A DNA stretch of 64,000 nucleotides. It comes from Pedobacter sp. AJM (GTDB taxonomy: Bacteria > Bacteroidota > Bacteroidia > Sphingobacteriales > Sphingobacteriaceae). The stretch covers positions 434,001 through 498,000 of the forward strand of contig NZ_NHOT01000003.1 of NCBI RefSeq assembly GCF_002197755.1. The letters are read 5' to 3'. This document shows, piece after piece, positions 9,284 to 19,288 of this stretch. The stretch's first letter is position 1, and each line of letters opens with the position of its first letter. Below the pieces are notes generated by a model. That model did not search any database and was not told where the DNA came from. It was given only the letters and a program-made list of their open reading frames with translations. Made by a program: the position numbers and the translations under genes.

Positions 9284-12049
9284 TTATGGATAGGGTGTAA
9301 TCATCACCGGACCGATTAAACCGGAAGGCATTACAGACCAGTTCGAAGCGTCAAAAGGTTTGTAATCAATGTTTACGAAGTTGATTTCATGATAATTGCG
9401 CCATGGAATTTTCCTGATATCCATATCCCTTATCCGGTTAGCCATCAGGTTTACCACTTCAATTTTAATGGTATTATTTCCTGCTTTTAAATACTGACCA
9501 ATACGGGCTTCAAATGGAATGCTCCACAATATCCCGACTTCCTTTTCATTGATCCATACTTTTGCACTTTCATTTACCTGCCCAAGGCTGAGCACATATT
9601 CTTTAGCCGTTTTCGATGATAAATTAAAATGACTGGTGTACAAACCTGTTCCGGAGAACACGGCAAGTTCAGGGTCTTTTAAGTCTGTCCAGGAGATTAA
9701 TTTATTCAATGTTTGATCTTCCGGAAGTACTGGTCCACCCGTCGTAAAATGCAGTGTCCATGGCTGGGTGATCAAAATAGGTTTCCCCGCTTGATCAAGA
9801 TAGTTCCAGGTTAAATTTTGAGTATGCCTGGCTGAAATATTCAGGAAAAGCGATTGCCCCGATTTGATCTGCACCCGAACCTGATTGCCTTTCATGGTAC
9901 CCGAACCAATTGATCCGCTTTGCGGATCCATGATCACCACCTCACCCACTGTATTAACTCGCAAATCAGTGTCTATGTCTTTTGCCGTATGGTTCACCAG
10001 GTAATAATAAGTATCGCTGTTATTTTTTCGCCGGATGAATTTCAAACCTGTATCTGTCAGTGTTTCACGGTTAATGTGGCATTGTAACAGTGCCCGCTTC
10101 ACATCCTGAGCTAAAATCATTTCTCCTTTTCCGGTTTTAAAGCTTGAAAGGCCATTTCCATCTGCTTGAAAGTTCAAGCTGGCCAATGCCAATTTCAGCT
10201 TCGCTCTTCTGTTTTCCAGGTCATTCAACCCCGGAACATCTGTTGGCAATTGCTGAAAAATAACCGTTGCACCTTTATTTGCCAATTGAATAATATGATT
10301 CAAAGTTTCGAGGTTCATCAGTTTACTTTCCGGAATGATGAGTACTTTATAAGGGGATGCATTTTCTGAAGTTTGCAGCAAGTGGCCAGTGGCCTTTGTT
10401 CGAATTAACACCCGGTCAGAAGCAAAATCGTATGCATAACCAGTTTTCGAGAGGTCTTTAGCCAGTTGGTAAAAAGCGGTTGGATGCAACCATTCATCTA
10501 CATCGTGTACTTTCAGTGGCATATCCAAACCCTTCGCCTTATTCCATACATCATAAACTGGCCAGTAAATCAATAATTCATTATCGGGTTTTCCAGATTG
10601 CAGGATGGATTGACACCGGGCAATGTATTGATTAAGCCCATTGGCATGCGGCCACAAACTATTATTGGGATTCATTTCCACAGAGGCATAAAACAACCAT
10701 CCCGGCCAGGCTATATCTTTTGGAGAGTTCGTGGTACCATGGTAGAAGATATGATTAACACCTGATAAAAATAGTTGCTCGGCCTCGGGTTTACACTGTG
10801 AATAGGAGGTTTTAAAATGCTCAGTCAGCCAGGTAAACGTTTCAGAAGACACCAGTGTTTTGCCATTGGTATGCGCTGCTGAGGCCGCAAATTTACTCAT
10901 CACCGGGTCAGGATCTACATTTCTGATATCGGCAGCATCTCTGCGCAAACCCGGAATATCGAAGTGACTTGAACCAAAGGTTTCCGTTTCAGGAATATCC
11001 ACGGCACCATAAAGATCAAGCAGATTACCCGGTGAACCGTGCGATTGATTTTTAGTCATTGATTTTAAGCCATGTGCCCAATTGGTCCAGTTTTTAGTAA
11101 AGTTATTGAGCAACAGCTCGTCCATTGTTTCCCGGTAATCTGATTTTAAACGGGCGATATTTTCATCTGTACTATCCTTGCCTGCAAGCTCCTTAAGGTG
11201 TTTTTCAAGTGCGTAACCCCTGTTTTTTTTAAATTCACTAAAAAAATCCAGGGTCCAGTTGGCGCCATACACTTCATAGCTATCATTGAAAAAAGACCTG
11301 ATGCCTTGTGGTTGATGATGGAAAGCTTCCGTGAATCGCTTCAGATATACATCAACAGATTTCCGATCCAGGTGATCGAGTGTAAAACCCTCTCCGCCCG
11401 GAGCAGCACGCTTAACCAATTGCCTTGTTTTTCCAGAAAAAGCAGCATCAATATTCCACACGCCTGACTTTGGCGACCAGGATAACGTATTATCTTTTTG
11501 AAGAAAAGGAAGCAGGTTTTCTGTTTCACCATTGGGACCATAAGCTGTTAAGGCTTGTAAGCGGGCAAAATTCTGCTTTTCTTCCTTTACCTTTATGGGT
11601 CCAGGCAGTTGCTCACCAGCATTCAGTTTATAATCCTGAATAATCAGTTTGCTTGCGGCATATTCCGGTTTAATTTGGGGTCCGCCAAAGGGCCATCCTG
11701 TTCCGGTATTCATATCTACGCCCATTCCAAGCAGATTTGCTTGTTTTACTGTGTAATGCAAGGCATCTATCCAGGCGGGTGAAAGAAATTGGAGGTACTT
11801 TTTTTCGAAACCCACGGCACCGTAAATGGGCGTGATTTCTACCCCGCCTAAACCAGCTGCAGCATATGCTTTTAAAACATCATCAAGATTCTGGTTATCA
11901 ACGGCATTTCCCATCCACCACCACCTGGTCCATGGCTTCATCTGCTTTTCCACTTTAGGCCAGCCCACCATTTTTTTTGCAGGCAATTGTGCTTTCACAT
12001 TTGTTAAAAAGGTAATGGCAGCCAAAAGTAATGTAAAGAATCTTTTCAT
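9284..12049 (-). CDS. Glycoside hydrolase family 106 alpha-L-rhamnosidase
   Basis: 921 aa with a signal peptide (cleavage near NVKAQ, residue 21). GH106 enzymes release terminal alpha-L-rhamnose from rhamnogalacturonans. The N-terminal region has the family hallmarks RWWWMG (about 42-47) and MNTGTGWPFGGP (about 117-128). The C terminus holds a beta-sandwich ending with MPSGLIGPV, as in other family members. The length is typical. It is preceded by L-rhamnose mutarotase 10 nt away, which fits rhamnose release followed by anomer conversion. Start and stop spacing to GH28 is 20 nt, so they share an operon. Confidence 0.92.
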   Translation of the reverse strand: MKRFFTLLLAAITFLTNVKAQLPAKKMVGWPKVEKQMKPWTRWWWMGNAVDNQNLDDVLKAYAAAGLGGVEITPIYGAVGFEKKYLQFLSPAWIDALHYTVKQANLLGMGVDMNTGTGWPFGGPQIKPEYAASKLIIQDYKLNAGEQLPGPIKVKEEKQNFARLQALTAYGPNGETENLLPFLQKDNTLSWSPKSGVWNIDAAFSGKTRQLVKRAAPGGEGFTLDHLDRKSVDVYLKRFTEAFHHQPQGIRSFFNDSYEVYGANWTLDFFSEFKKNRGYALEKHLKELAGKDSTDENIARLKSDYRETMDELLLNNFTKNWTNWAHGLKSMTKNQSHGSPGNLLDLYGAVDIPETETFGSSHFDIPGLRRDAADIRNVDPDPVMSKFAASAAHTNGKTLVSSETFTWLTEHFKTSYSQCKPEAEQLFLSGVNHIFYHGTTNSPKDIAWPGWLFYASVEMNPNNSLWPHANGLNQYIARCQSILQSGKPDNELLIYWPVYDVWNKAKGLDMPLKVHDVDEWLHPTAFYQLAKDLSKTGYAYDFASDRVLIRTKATGHLLQTSENASPYKVLIIPESKLMNLETLNHIIQLANKGATVIFQQLPTDVPGLNDLENRRAKLKLALASLNFQADGNGLSSFKTGKGEMILAQDVKRALLQCHINRETLTDTGLKFIRRKNNSDTYYYLVNHTAKDIDTDLRVNTVGEVVIMDPQSGSIGSGTMKGNQVRVQIKSGQSLFLNISARHTQNLTWNYLDQAGKPILITQPWTLHFTTGGPVLPEDQTLNKLISWTDLKDPELAVFSGTGLYTSHFNLSSKTAKEYVLSLGQVNESAKVWINEKEVGILWSIPFEARIGQYLKAGNNTIKIEVVNLMANRIRDMDIRKIPWRNYHEINFVNIDYKPFDASNWSVMPSGLIGPVMITPYP

Positions 12050-12059
12050 TTTATCAGAC

Positions 12060-12368
12060 TTAGTCGAGGTGAAATACCATGGTTAAGGGCTGCGATATGG
12101 GCGAGTGATCCGGATTCGTTTCCATGATATCTGCCATGTAAGCCCACCATTTCTGAACAATAGCCGTGCTTCCAAGGTCTTGTGATGAATTTCCGTTCTG
12201 CCGCTGTACTGCAAATAAGGTATTGGTTTCTTCATCTAAAAAGATAGAATAATCACTTACTCCGTTTTCTTTTAATAATGCAGACAATTCAGGCCAGATT
12301 TCATCATGGCGTTTTTTATATTCATCCGCAAAACCGGATTTCAGTTTCATTTTGAATGCAATTTTCAT
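12060..12368 (-). CDS. rhaM: L-rhamnose mutarotase
   Basis: 102 aa, cytoplasmic (no signal). It interconverts alpha and beta anomers of L-rhamnose before isomerisation. The family pattern is clear: the N-terminal strand [12 protein letters not shown], then [10 protein letters not shown] with the probable catalytic His at residue 21, YSIFLD in the middle, and [11 protein letters not shown] near the C terminus. The full length of the family is about 104 aa. It lies between GH31 and GH106 in the minus-strand PUL operon, linking extracellular rhamnosidase activity with rhamnose catabolism. Confidence 0.95.
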   Translation of the reverse strand: MKIAFKMKLKSGFADEYKKRHDEIWPELSALLKENGVSDYSIFLDEETNTLFAVQRQNGNSSQDLGSTAIVQKWWAYMADIMETNPDHSPISQPLTMVFHLD

Positions 12369-12419
12369 TTCTATTTATCTAAATTCCGTAAGGTGAATCC
12401 TCTATCTAAAAGGTTTAAC

Positions 12420-14867
12420 TTAATTTATCTTCAGGACAATATCCTCTTCATTATTGCCAATTGATTTGATCCAAAGGATTTTATTTTTTTGATCATAATA
12501 CCATCCTGCGCTTTCATCCAGCTGACCTGCGTTTTTTACCGCATCCACATTCCTGGCATTTTCAGAAACTGCCTTTGGGGCCATATTATTATTCCAGTGG
12601 ATTTTGGCCAGGTAACGGTGTGCTGCAGATTTAAATGTTCCGGAGGGCTTTGCTATTTTCAAAACCAAAGCATTATCATTTAATGAAGAAGTAATTTTGG
12701 TTAGGGCAAAATTTCCGGTTTTATATTTTGCGCTTAGGTTATCATCCTCGTAAAATTTATAGTTCGATTCGCCATGAGGAAAAACATCTAGAGTCATCAC
12801 ATCAACAGGCTTTTCACCAGTATAAATCATTTCCGGCTGCATGGGAATAATAGCGCCTGCCTTCACAAAAAGCGGTATGGTATCTAATGGTGCCACTACG
12901 TGATGATAGCTTTTGCCTTCATACTTTTCTCCTGTCCAATAATTAAACCATGTTCCTTCCGGCAGGTATACGGATCTGGTAATGGCACCTTTGGTAGTTA
13001 CCGGTGCCACCATCAAGTGATCGCCCAACATATACTGATCGCCGATTTCATATACATTTTCATCATCCTGGTCACTCAGCACCAAAGCCCGCATCATGGG
13101 TAAACCTGTTTCGTATTGCTGGTGCATGCTGGTGTACAAGTACGGGAATAAACGGTAACGCAAAAGATCATACTTTTTAAAATTCCTCAGGGCATCTTCA
13201 CCATAATTCCAGGGTTCTTTATAACCCGGATGATCCATTCCAAAAACCAATGCAATCGGACTAAACATGCCAAACTGTACCCAGCGGATATATAGCTCTG
13301 GATCGGCCTGGTGCTCAAATCCACCCATACAATGTGCCCATAAACCTACGCCTGAAAGACCAACATTTAAACCGGCTTTAATTACAGGCGCAAAATACTG
13401 CCACTCACTTGGCCAGTCGCCGGCAAAAATGTAAGGGTAACGCTGGATACCGGAATAACCTTCGCGGGTTTGGTTTAGCCCCCTGAAACCATTAAATTTT
13501 TCAAATTCCAAAAAGGGTGCCTTAGCATAAGCTATCGGAAAAACATTATGCAAGCGTTCAGCATCCTGTCCTACAGGCCCAACCTTTTCGCTTTCATTGG
13601 CCAAAGCGCCAAAAGCACTCCCTTCATCTGTTTTAAGAAATTTTGCACCTAAATTAGCCACACGCATCACGCCGTTTTCCCACCACCATTGCGTTGCCTT
13701 TTCATCAAAGAAGTTCACAAACTCCCCGGGCTTTCCATGCTCCGGATAGGTATAACCTTTGGCCCGGGCCTGATCAAGTAAATTTAACTTTTTTGCATTA
13801 TCAAACCGCGGACGAAGGTGTAAGCCTACCATTTTATAATTCATGGCATAGAGGCTGTCGAACATTCCTTTGGGATTTTTAAAAGTTTCCCTCCACTCAA
13901 AAGAAGTAGCTCCTTTACCGCCGGTTTCCCCGAACAACCTCCAGGTAGAATCCAGCCAGAGTAAATCGACCGGAATACCTAATAACCTGTACTTTTTGGC
14001 CAGTTCAATCACATATTGATCGGATGTTTTTTCTTCATGCCCCCAAGTACCACCACTATATGTACCAGCATGCAGGCCTAAGGCAAACTGCGGCAACATC
14101 GGTGATTTTCCGGTTATGGCGGTATAAGCATTTAAGATAGCCGGAAAGGTTGGTCCATAAATAAAGTAATAATCCAGTTCGCCATCAGCTGCGTTAAATG
14201 TATATTGATTTTTATTTGTGGCGCCCATATCCCAGGTGGTGGCAAAAGAATTGTGCATAAAAATGCCATAACCCTTGGTACTCATCAAAAATGGTATCGG
14301 GCAATAGTTGGCTTCTAAAATATTATAGGCCCCGATGGCATGTGGCAAACCTTTTCCACGCCCAACATTTAAGGTCAGTTTTTTGAAGCGGTGATCCATG
14401 AAATCCATGCGTTCCCCAAAACCAAAGAAATGCTCATCAGCCTGAAGGTTTTTGGTTACACCAACCTCCGTATTGTTTTTAACCATTGAACCACCACTTT
14501 CAGCTATAAGTATTTTTCCTTTTAAATCAGAAACATCTATCTTAAACGGACTTTTATTGATCCTGATTTTCAACTTGGCAGTAGTCAATAAGAAATGATC
14601 TTTCTGCTCTACTACTTTAGTGCTCACATTTTCCCAATCGTATTTAATGACCATCAGGTTTTCATTAGGCTCAAACTTTCCATTCCAGCTGGTTCTGATC
14701 CTGAACATTCCTGGTGTACATAAATCAAGTTTAACCACACCATTGGTCATGTTCATGGATATCGAATTACCCTGCCTTTTAAATGCATTTTTGTAATCGC
14801 CGATGGTTTGTCCAAAAACAACAGTCGACAAAAACATCAATAAAAGGGTAAAAAATTTATTCAACAT
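12420..14867 (-). CDS. Glycoside hydrolase family 31 alpha-glycosidase
   Basis: 815 aa with an N-terminal signal peptide (ending near VVFGQ, residue 20). Parts in order: an N-terminal beta-sandwich, a (beta/alpha)8 barrel with LWLDSTWRLFG (303-313), the nucleophile Asp414 in FLKTDEG, the acid/base Asp484 in FAGDWPSEW, and C-terminal beta domains starting near YLPEGTWFNYWTGE. The family covers alpha-glucosidases, alpha-xylosidases and alpha-galactosidases. The sequence alone does not fix which. In this pectin locus a role in removing an alpha-linked decoration is inferred. Gaps to both neighbouring genes are about 31-51 nt, so it is co-transcribed. Confidence 0.9.
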   Translation of the reverse strand: MLNKFFTLLLMFLSTVVFGQTIGDYKNAFKRQGNSISMNMTNGVVKLDLCTPGMFRIRTSWNGKFEPNENLMVIKYDWENVSTKVVEQKDHFLLTTAKLKIRINKSPFKIDVSDLKGKILIAESGGSMVKNNTEVGVTKNLQADEHFFGFGERMDFMDHRFKKLTLNVGRGKGLPHAIGAYNILEANYCPIPFLMSTKGYGIFMHNSFATTWDMGATNKNQYTFNAADGELDYYFIYGPTFPAILNAYTAITGKSPMLPQFALGLHAGTYSGGTWGHEEKTSDQYVIELAKKYRLLGIPVDLLWLDSTWRLFGETGGKGATSFEWRETFKNPKGMFDSLYAMNYKMVGLHLRPRFDNAKKLNLLDQARAKGYTYPEHGKPGEFVNFFDEKATQWWWENGVMRVANLGAKFLKTDEGSAFGALANESEKVGPVGQDAERLHNVFPIAYAKAPFLEFEKFNGFRGLNQTREGYSGIQRYPYIFAGDWPSEWQYFAPVIKAGLNVGLSGVGLWAHCMGGFEHQADPELYIRWVQFGMFSPIALVFGMDHPGYKEPWNYGEDALRNFKKYDLLRYRLFPYLYTSMHQQYETGLPMMRALVLSDQDDENVYEIGDQYMLGDHLMVAPVTTKGAITRSVYLPEGTWFNYWTGEKYEGKSYHHVVAPLDTIPLFVKAGAIIPMQPEMIYTGEKPVDVMTLDVFPHGESNYKFYEDDNLSAKYKTGNFALTKITSSLNDNALVLKIAKPSGTFKSAAHRYLAKIHWNNNMAPKAVSENARNVDAVKNAGQLDESAGWYYDQKNKILWIKSIGNNEEDIVLKIN

Positions 14868-14898
14868 GGTGATTATTTTGGAATTTTACAGGCTTACT

Positions 14899-16026
14899 TT
14901 ATTTTTTTATTTTATAAACTTCGGTGCCCGCCAACAGGAAGCAACCTAAACCGTAATCCTCAAAATCAGGTGTATGGGTGAAGTTTACCGGTTGTCCGTC
15001 TTTTGGTTCTTTTCCTGTTCCCTGTACATAGCCCAAAACTCCATTTGGATGAACGGCATCTTTCGCCATGGCATTCCAGGCTTTGGTAATCACGGGCAGA
15101 TAAGTTTCTTGATCTAAAATACCCTGATTTACCCCCCAGGCCATGCCATAAGTAAATAAAGCTGTGCCAGATGTTTCCTTTCCGCCAAAATGATTGGGAT
15201 CATGCAGACTTACATTCCAGAAACCATCAGCACGTTGCAAAGGCACCAAAGCTTTAATCATTTCGTGATAGGTTTTTAAATATTCCGCATAGCCAATGGC
15301 ATCTTTAGGCATCGTTTCCAACACCCGAACCAGGGCTGCCACTACCCAGCCGTTTCCACGCGACCAGTAGCAGTTTGCCCCATTTGGTTCTTTATACGGT
15401 GGGACAAAATCCTTATCCCGCCACCAGAGTCCATCTTTTGCATGGTACAAACCACCACCTTCTACGTTTTTGCTGTGGAGATACATTTTGTACATGTGTT
15501 CATAGTAAGCCGTGTCATTATAAACTTTACCTAATTTTGCAAATACCGGCATGGCCATTTGCAAAGCATCAATCCAGGTCCAGTCTTTCACCTTATTTGA
15601 TAAAATCATCAAATCCATTGAGGCTTTAATGTCTCTGATGCGTTCCGGTTTTTTATCGATGTTGTACAGATCAATATAGGTTTGTCCGCAGGCCTGGTTA
15701 TCGGCATCGCGGGTTTTAACGCCATCCCTCAATCCCCATTGATGTTTATCACCCCATTGAACGGCATAATCATAATAAATTTGATCAGGATAAATCTGAT
15801 ACAAAGCCATTAAACCTTCGTAATAAACCGCCCTTGTCCATAGATTACTGGGTCTTTCCTTATTGGTGATGATTGATTTACCGGCATCAGGCCACTTATG
15901 CATAAAGTAAGCATTGGTAGATTTCAGGGCTTTCAAAATGGCTTTCTTTTTGGGCAGTTTCTGCGCAAAAATGAGCTGACAGGATAAGCCCATCAGTAAG
16001 GCAAAGCAGCATATAAATTTCTTCAT
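14899..16026 (-). CDS. Glycoside hydrolase family 105 unsaturated rhamnogalacturonyl hydrolase
   Basis: 375 aa with a signal peptide ending near LIFAQ (residue 22), so probably periplasmic. GH105 enzymes remove the unsaturated galacturonyl residue left by rhamnogalacturonan lyases. The alpha/alpha-barrel pattern is clear: LWTRAVYYEGL (62-72), the catalytic-Asp segment DADNQACGQTYIDLY (107-121), WTWIDALQMAMP and YWSRGNGWVVAAL. It acts on products of the PL11 lyase encoded about 5 kb away. It follows GH2 after 99 nt and precedes GH31 by 31 nt. Confidence 0.93.
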   Translation of the reverse strand: MKKFICCFALLMGLSCQLIFAQKLPKKKAILKALKSTNAYFMHKWPDAGKSIITNKERPSNLWTRAVYYEGLMALYQIYPDQIYYDYAVQWGDKHQWGLRDGVKTRDADNQACGQTYIDLYNIDKKPERIRDIKASMDLMILSNKVKDWTWIDALQMAMPVFAKLGKVYNDTAYYEHMYKMYLHSKNVEGGGLYHAKDGLWWRDKDFVPPYKEPNGANCYWSRGNGWVVAALVRVLETMPKDAIGYAEYLKTYHEMIKALVPLQRADGFWNVSLHDPNHFGGKETSGTALFTYGMAWGVNQGILDQETYLPVITKAWNAMAKDAVHPNGVLGYVQGTGKEPKDGQPVNFTHTPDFEDYGLGCFLLAGTEVYKIKK

Positions 16027-16125
16027 GTCAATATATTGGTTAGTGTTTTCAATGCAATGGAATCTTTCGCGCCTTTTTACTTCAGGCTTAAGGCTGATTC
16101 ATTTTCTGCAATGTCATTTCTTATT

Positions 16126-19032
16126 TTAATTTGTTTTTGATTTTGGCTTTAATTCATCGGGACTATCCTTTGTAAAAGTATCAAACTGAATTTTGGATGG
16201 ACTTTCAAAAATGTCTTTCACCTTCTCAAAGGCAACTTCATATTTTGGGTTAAATTTATCTGACATCATGTATTGCTGCAAGCTAAAATACAATTGTTGG
16301 GCTGCAGGTACATCTTTTAAATCAGGTGATAGGTTTGCACTGGAAACCATAAGCTTCCCCTTGCCTACTTTCGCTTCCATTACTAAGGCTAACCTCCGGT
16401 TTAAAAACCAAGTATCGATTGGCTGGATAATCGGCCTGAATCCTGAAGGAAAATCTTCAAGGTTCATCACCTGTGCCTTATTTACAATTTCCCACCATTG
16501 CATATCACTGTGATTTTCAGTAGGGAAGTTTTCAAAAGCCGGATGTTTAGGATCGCAAAGAATACCCAAAGTATGCGGTGGACGCATCTTAAACCAGGAA
16601 GTATTCCAGAAAACTGGCAGGAAAGTTTGAACCACTTCCTTCCCTTTTACCACTTTGCCTGCCGCATTTAAAAATACATTTCCGCCTTCGTCCAGTATTT
16701 CCCTGGCCTTTTCATCCAATTCGTCTGTATAATAGACATTGGTTTTCAATTGCGGAAGTGTGACCGGATAAATCCAGAAATTCCAGTCGTTGGCAAATTC
16801 AGTACCTTCAATAGATACCTCCAGGTTAATATGCGTGGCCTTTTGAATGGCTTTTAATGGAAAATGGATATCGCCTACCTGAATGCAGTTGCCAATGGCT
16901 AATGTCTTTCTGCCAAATTTCCCTTTGTCCAAAACAGCACCCGCGTCGTTTTTAATGGTCCATAAAATGTTTGTATTTACCAAAGGTACCTTGCCGAAAT
17001 GAGCCACTTCTACGGCCGCATCCAAACTTTCTGCATTGGTATAGACGAACTGCGGAACCTTCAGTAACGGAACCGTACTGTTTGAAAAACGTTTAAAAGC
17101 TTTTGCCGTAATGTATCCCTTTTCATCCCAAAAAGCATCCAATACTCCAACTAAAGCCGTTCCCTGTCCGGGATAATCATTTAATGATAATAATTGGTAG
17201 CCGTTGTAATTAGGGGTTCTCAACGCTTTCTCGATTTCATTTTTATAACACAGTGCCTGCAATTTGCCCGAAGCCATTAAGAAATCCTTTGCCTGATTGG
17301 CCATATCATGATCGGCTAAATCTTCCTGAAACATTTCAAAGTTCTTCGCCCGGTAAACGCCGGTATATTTTTTTATTTCTTCAAAATTCGGGAACGCACA
17401 GTACTGTCCCATTTCATGTGCCACAAACGGAACGGTAAATTGTTCAATCTGTTTGGCATAAGTAGCCATGCTTTCCGGCTTTTTAGCCCAGTCTAAACCC
17501 CTTGCCCCCGCCCTAACCATAAATTCATTGTTTGGAATGATGGGCCAGCTTCCGCCAACCGAAGCACCGGTATATAGTCGGCGTGAATCTTTCGCCTTCC
17601 AGTAGTTATTGAATTTAGTTAAGTATTCTACCTGCCGGCCCCGAGGTTCGTTGCCGTAAGCCATCATACAAAAAGAAGCATAATTGCCATAGTTCTTGGT
17701 CATCCGGTTGGTTTCATCATAAATGAACTGATCAATAGGCTTTCCTTCACCAATAGCGGTACCATGATTGGCCCAGCTTGGCCCTTCAGGCTGCAAATAA
17801 AAGCCTGTTAAATCTGCCGCAATAAAAGCAGCTTCGGGCGGGCACCAGGAATGAAAACGCATATGGTTTAATCCATGTGCTTTCGAAATTTTAAAAATTC
17901 TCTCCCAGGCTGCCACATCCATGGATGGGTAACCCGTGAGCGGAAATTCGCAGTTGTTTACGGTTCCACGCAAAAAAACCGGGCGACCATTGATTTCAAA
18001 ATTTCTACCTACAGCTTTGAATTCACGCATCCCGAATTGAATTTGTTTTTCATCTCTTTTACCGTCATCAGCGAGCAATGTCGCAGTCAAGCGGTATAGT
18101 GCAGGATCAAATTCATCCCATGTTGCGATTTTATTGCCCATGGGTAAGTCAATTTCCAGTAACTCAGTTCCGTTTTTGAGATGATAAGGCACCGTAACCG
18201 ACTTTACCTTAAGGATATTTTTAGTGTTGAAACTTTTGGCTGATAAGGTGATTTGACCATTTGAAGCAAGCTTATTTCCGGATTTTAGCTCGATCTTAAC
18301 TTTTACAGCTTTGTTCTTCAGATCAGGATAAACCTGGATGTCCTCAAAATAAACCGGTGAGCCAGCCTGCAGAAACATTTTGCCTACTACGCCATTCCAG
18401 TTACCCTGTGTATGATCCGTGAGGCTATGCGAGTCCTGCCCTACGTTAATGGCTTTGATTCGATTATCAATTAAAAGTGTAAGGGTATGTTTGCCTGGCT
18501 TAAGGTGAGCCGGAAGTTCAAAATTTTGCGCCACCACAAAAGTATATTGTGTGCCGATTTCCTCATCATCCAGCCATACATGGGTTTCTGAGTGTGGATA
18601 TTCCAGTGATAAAATCACTCGTTTACCTTTCCAGTTTGCCGGAATGTCTACATCTTTTTGGTACCAGGCAGCACCGGTATAATGCTTAGCCGGTGTAAGC
18701 CAAAATGGAATTTTGATGTTTCCGGGTTGGCGATATTTCTCCAACCGGGGATGGAAAAAATAAGAGCTGTCGTAAATACTTCCTGTCCATTTTGTTTTTA
18801 AAGTAATATCATCTCCTTTAAGGTTTTCGGCCATCGAACCAGGCAAATTAATCGATTCCGGTAAGGTTGATGAATACCATTTTGCCAGGATGCCTTCATC
18901 ACCGGCATCTGTTTTAAACCTCCACTTTCCCTGTAGTGAAATGGTTTGCGCAGAAGCCGCTATTGAATATATAGAGATGAAGCAAAATGCTGCAATAAAC
19001 CACTTCAAGGATAAAAATCTTTTTATTTGCAT
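16126..19032 (-). CDS. Glycoside hydrolase family 2 beta-glycosidase
   Basis: 968 aa from the ATG at 19032, chosen because it begins a normal signal peptide (cleavage near AASAQ, residue 29). An upstream ATG at 19062 adds ten residues without purpose. It has the N-terminal jelly-roll sugar-binding domain (GAAWYQKDVDIP, about 120-131), an Ig-like domain, and a TIM barrel. Candidate acid/base Glu462 sits in AYGNEPRGR and candidate nucleophile Glu540 in PFVAHEMGQY. A long C-terminal region follows. Family activities include beta-galactosidase and beta-glucuronidase. The locus suggests action on a galactose or uronic acid branch of RG-I. It is the first gene of a six-gene minus-strand run, with a candidate operator 81 nt upstream. 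Confidence 0.85.
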   Translation of the reverse strand: MQIKRFLSLKWFIAAFCFISIYSIAASAQTISLQGKWRFKTDAGDEGILAKWYSSTLPESINLPGSMAENLKGDDITLKTKWTGSIYDSSYFFHPRLEKYRQPGNIKIPFWLTPAKHYTGAAWYQKDVDIPANWKGKRVILSLEYPHSETHVWLDDEEIGTQYTFVVAQNFELPAHLKPGKHTLTLLIDNRIKAINVGQDSHSLTDHTQGNWNGVVGKMFLQAGSPVYFEDIQVYPDLKNKAVKVKIELKSGNKLASNGQITLSAKSFNTKNILKVKSVTVPYHLKNGTELLEIDLPMGNKIATWDEFDPALYRLTATLLADDGKRDEKQIQFGMREFKAVGRNFEINGRPVFLRGTVNNCEFPLTGYPSMDVAAWERIFKISKAHGLNHMRFHSWCPPEAAFIAADLTGFYLQPEGPSWANHGTAIGEGKPIDQFIYDETNRMTKNYGNYASFCMMAYGNEPRGRQVEYLTKFNNYWKAKDSRRLYTGASVGGSWPIIPNNEFMVRAGARGLDWAKKPESMATYAKQIEQFTVPFVAHEMGQYCAFPNFEEIKKYTGVYRAKNFEMFQEDLADHDMANQAKDFLMASGKLQALCYKNEIEKALRTPNYNGYQLLSLNDYPGQGTALVGVLDAFWDEKGYITAKAFKRFSNSTVPLLKVPQFVYTNAESLDAAVEVAHFGKVPLVNTNILWTIKNDAGAVLDKGKFGRKTLAIGNCIQVGDIHFPLKAIQKATHINLEVSIEGTEFANDWNFWIYPVTLPQLKTNVYYTDELDEKAREILDEGGNVFLNAAGKVVKGKEVVQTFLPVFWNTSWFKMRPPHTLGILCDPKHPAFENFPTENHSDMQWWEIVNKAQVMNLEDFPSGFRPIIQPIDTWFLNRRLALVMEAKVGKGKLMVSSANLSPDLKDVPAAQQLYFSLQQYMMSDKFNPKYEVAFEKVKDIFESPSKIQFDTFTKDSPDELKPKSKTN

Positions 19033-19113
19033 AATTTTTAAGCGAAATAAATGCAAAAGCATTCGGTATATCTGGTTAAAGCCACTATTATAGGATTAAA
19101 AATACAACCGGGC

Positions 19114-19129
19114 AACCTGTAGTGTCCTG
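19114..19129 (-). promoter_or_regulatory. Candidate PUL operator, direct repeat (site 2, GH2 operon)
   Basis: Read along the GH2 gene strand the site is CAGGACACTACAGGTT, two half-sites 10 bp apart. It lies 81 nt before the GH2 ATG and is the counterpart of sites at 1898, 22987 and 29463. Confidence 0.45.
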
Positions 19130-19288
19130 CTTAAGAAGAATGATCCTGTTAGAAACGTTTAAATTGGGTTTATGGCTTCTGTAAAATATTTGCGATGCGA
19201 TGAATAAGGTTAGAAGCAGCTCAGAGCTTTGCCAGTTTTAATATGGTTTTCATTTTATCTATCAGGTTTGGTGGCTCAACAAAACGAA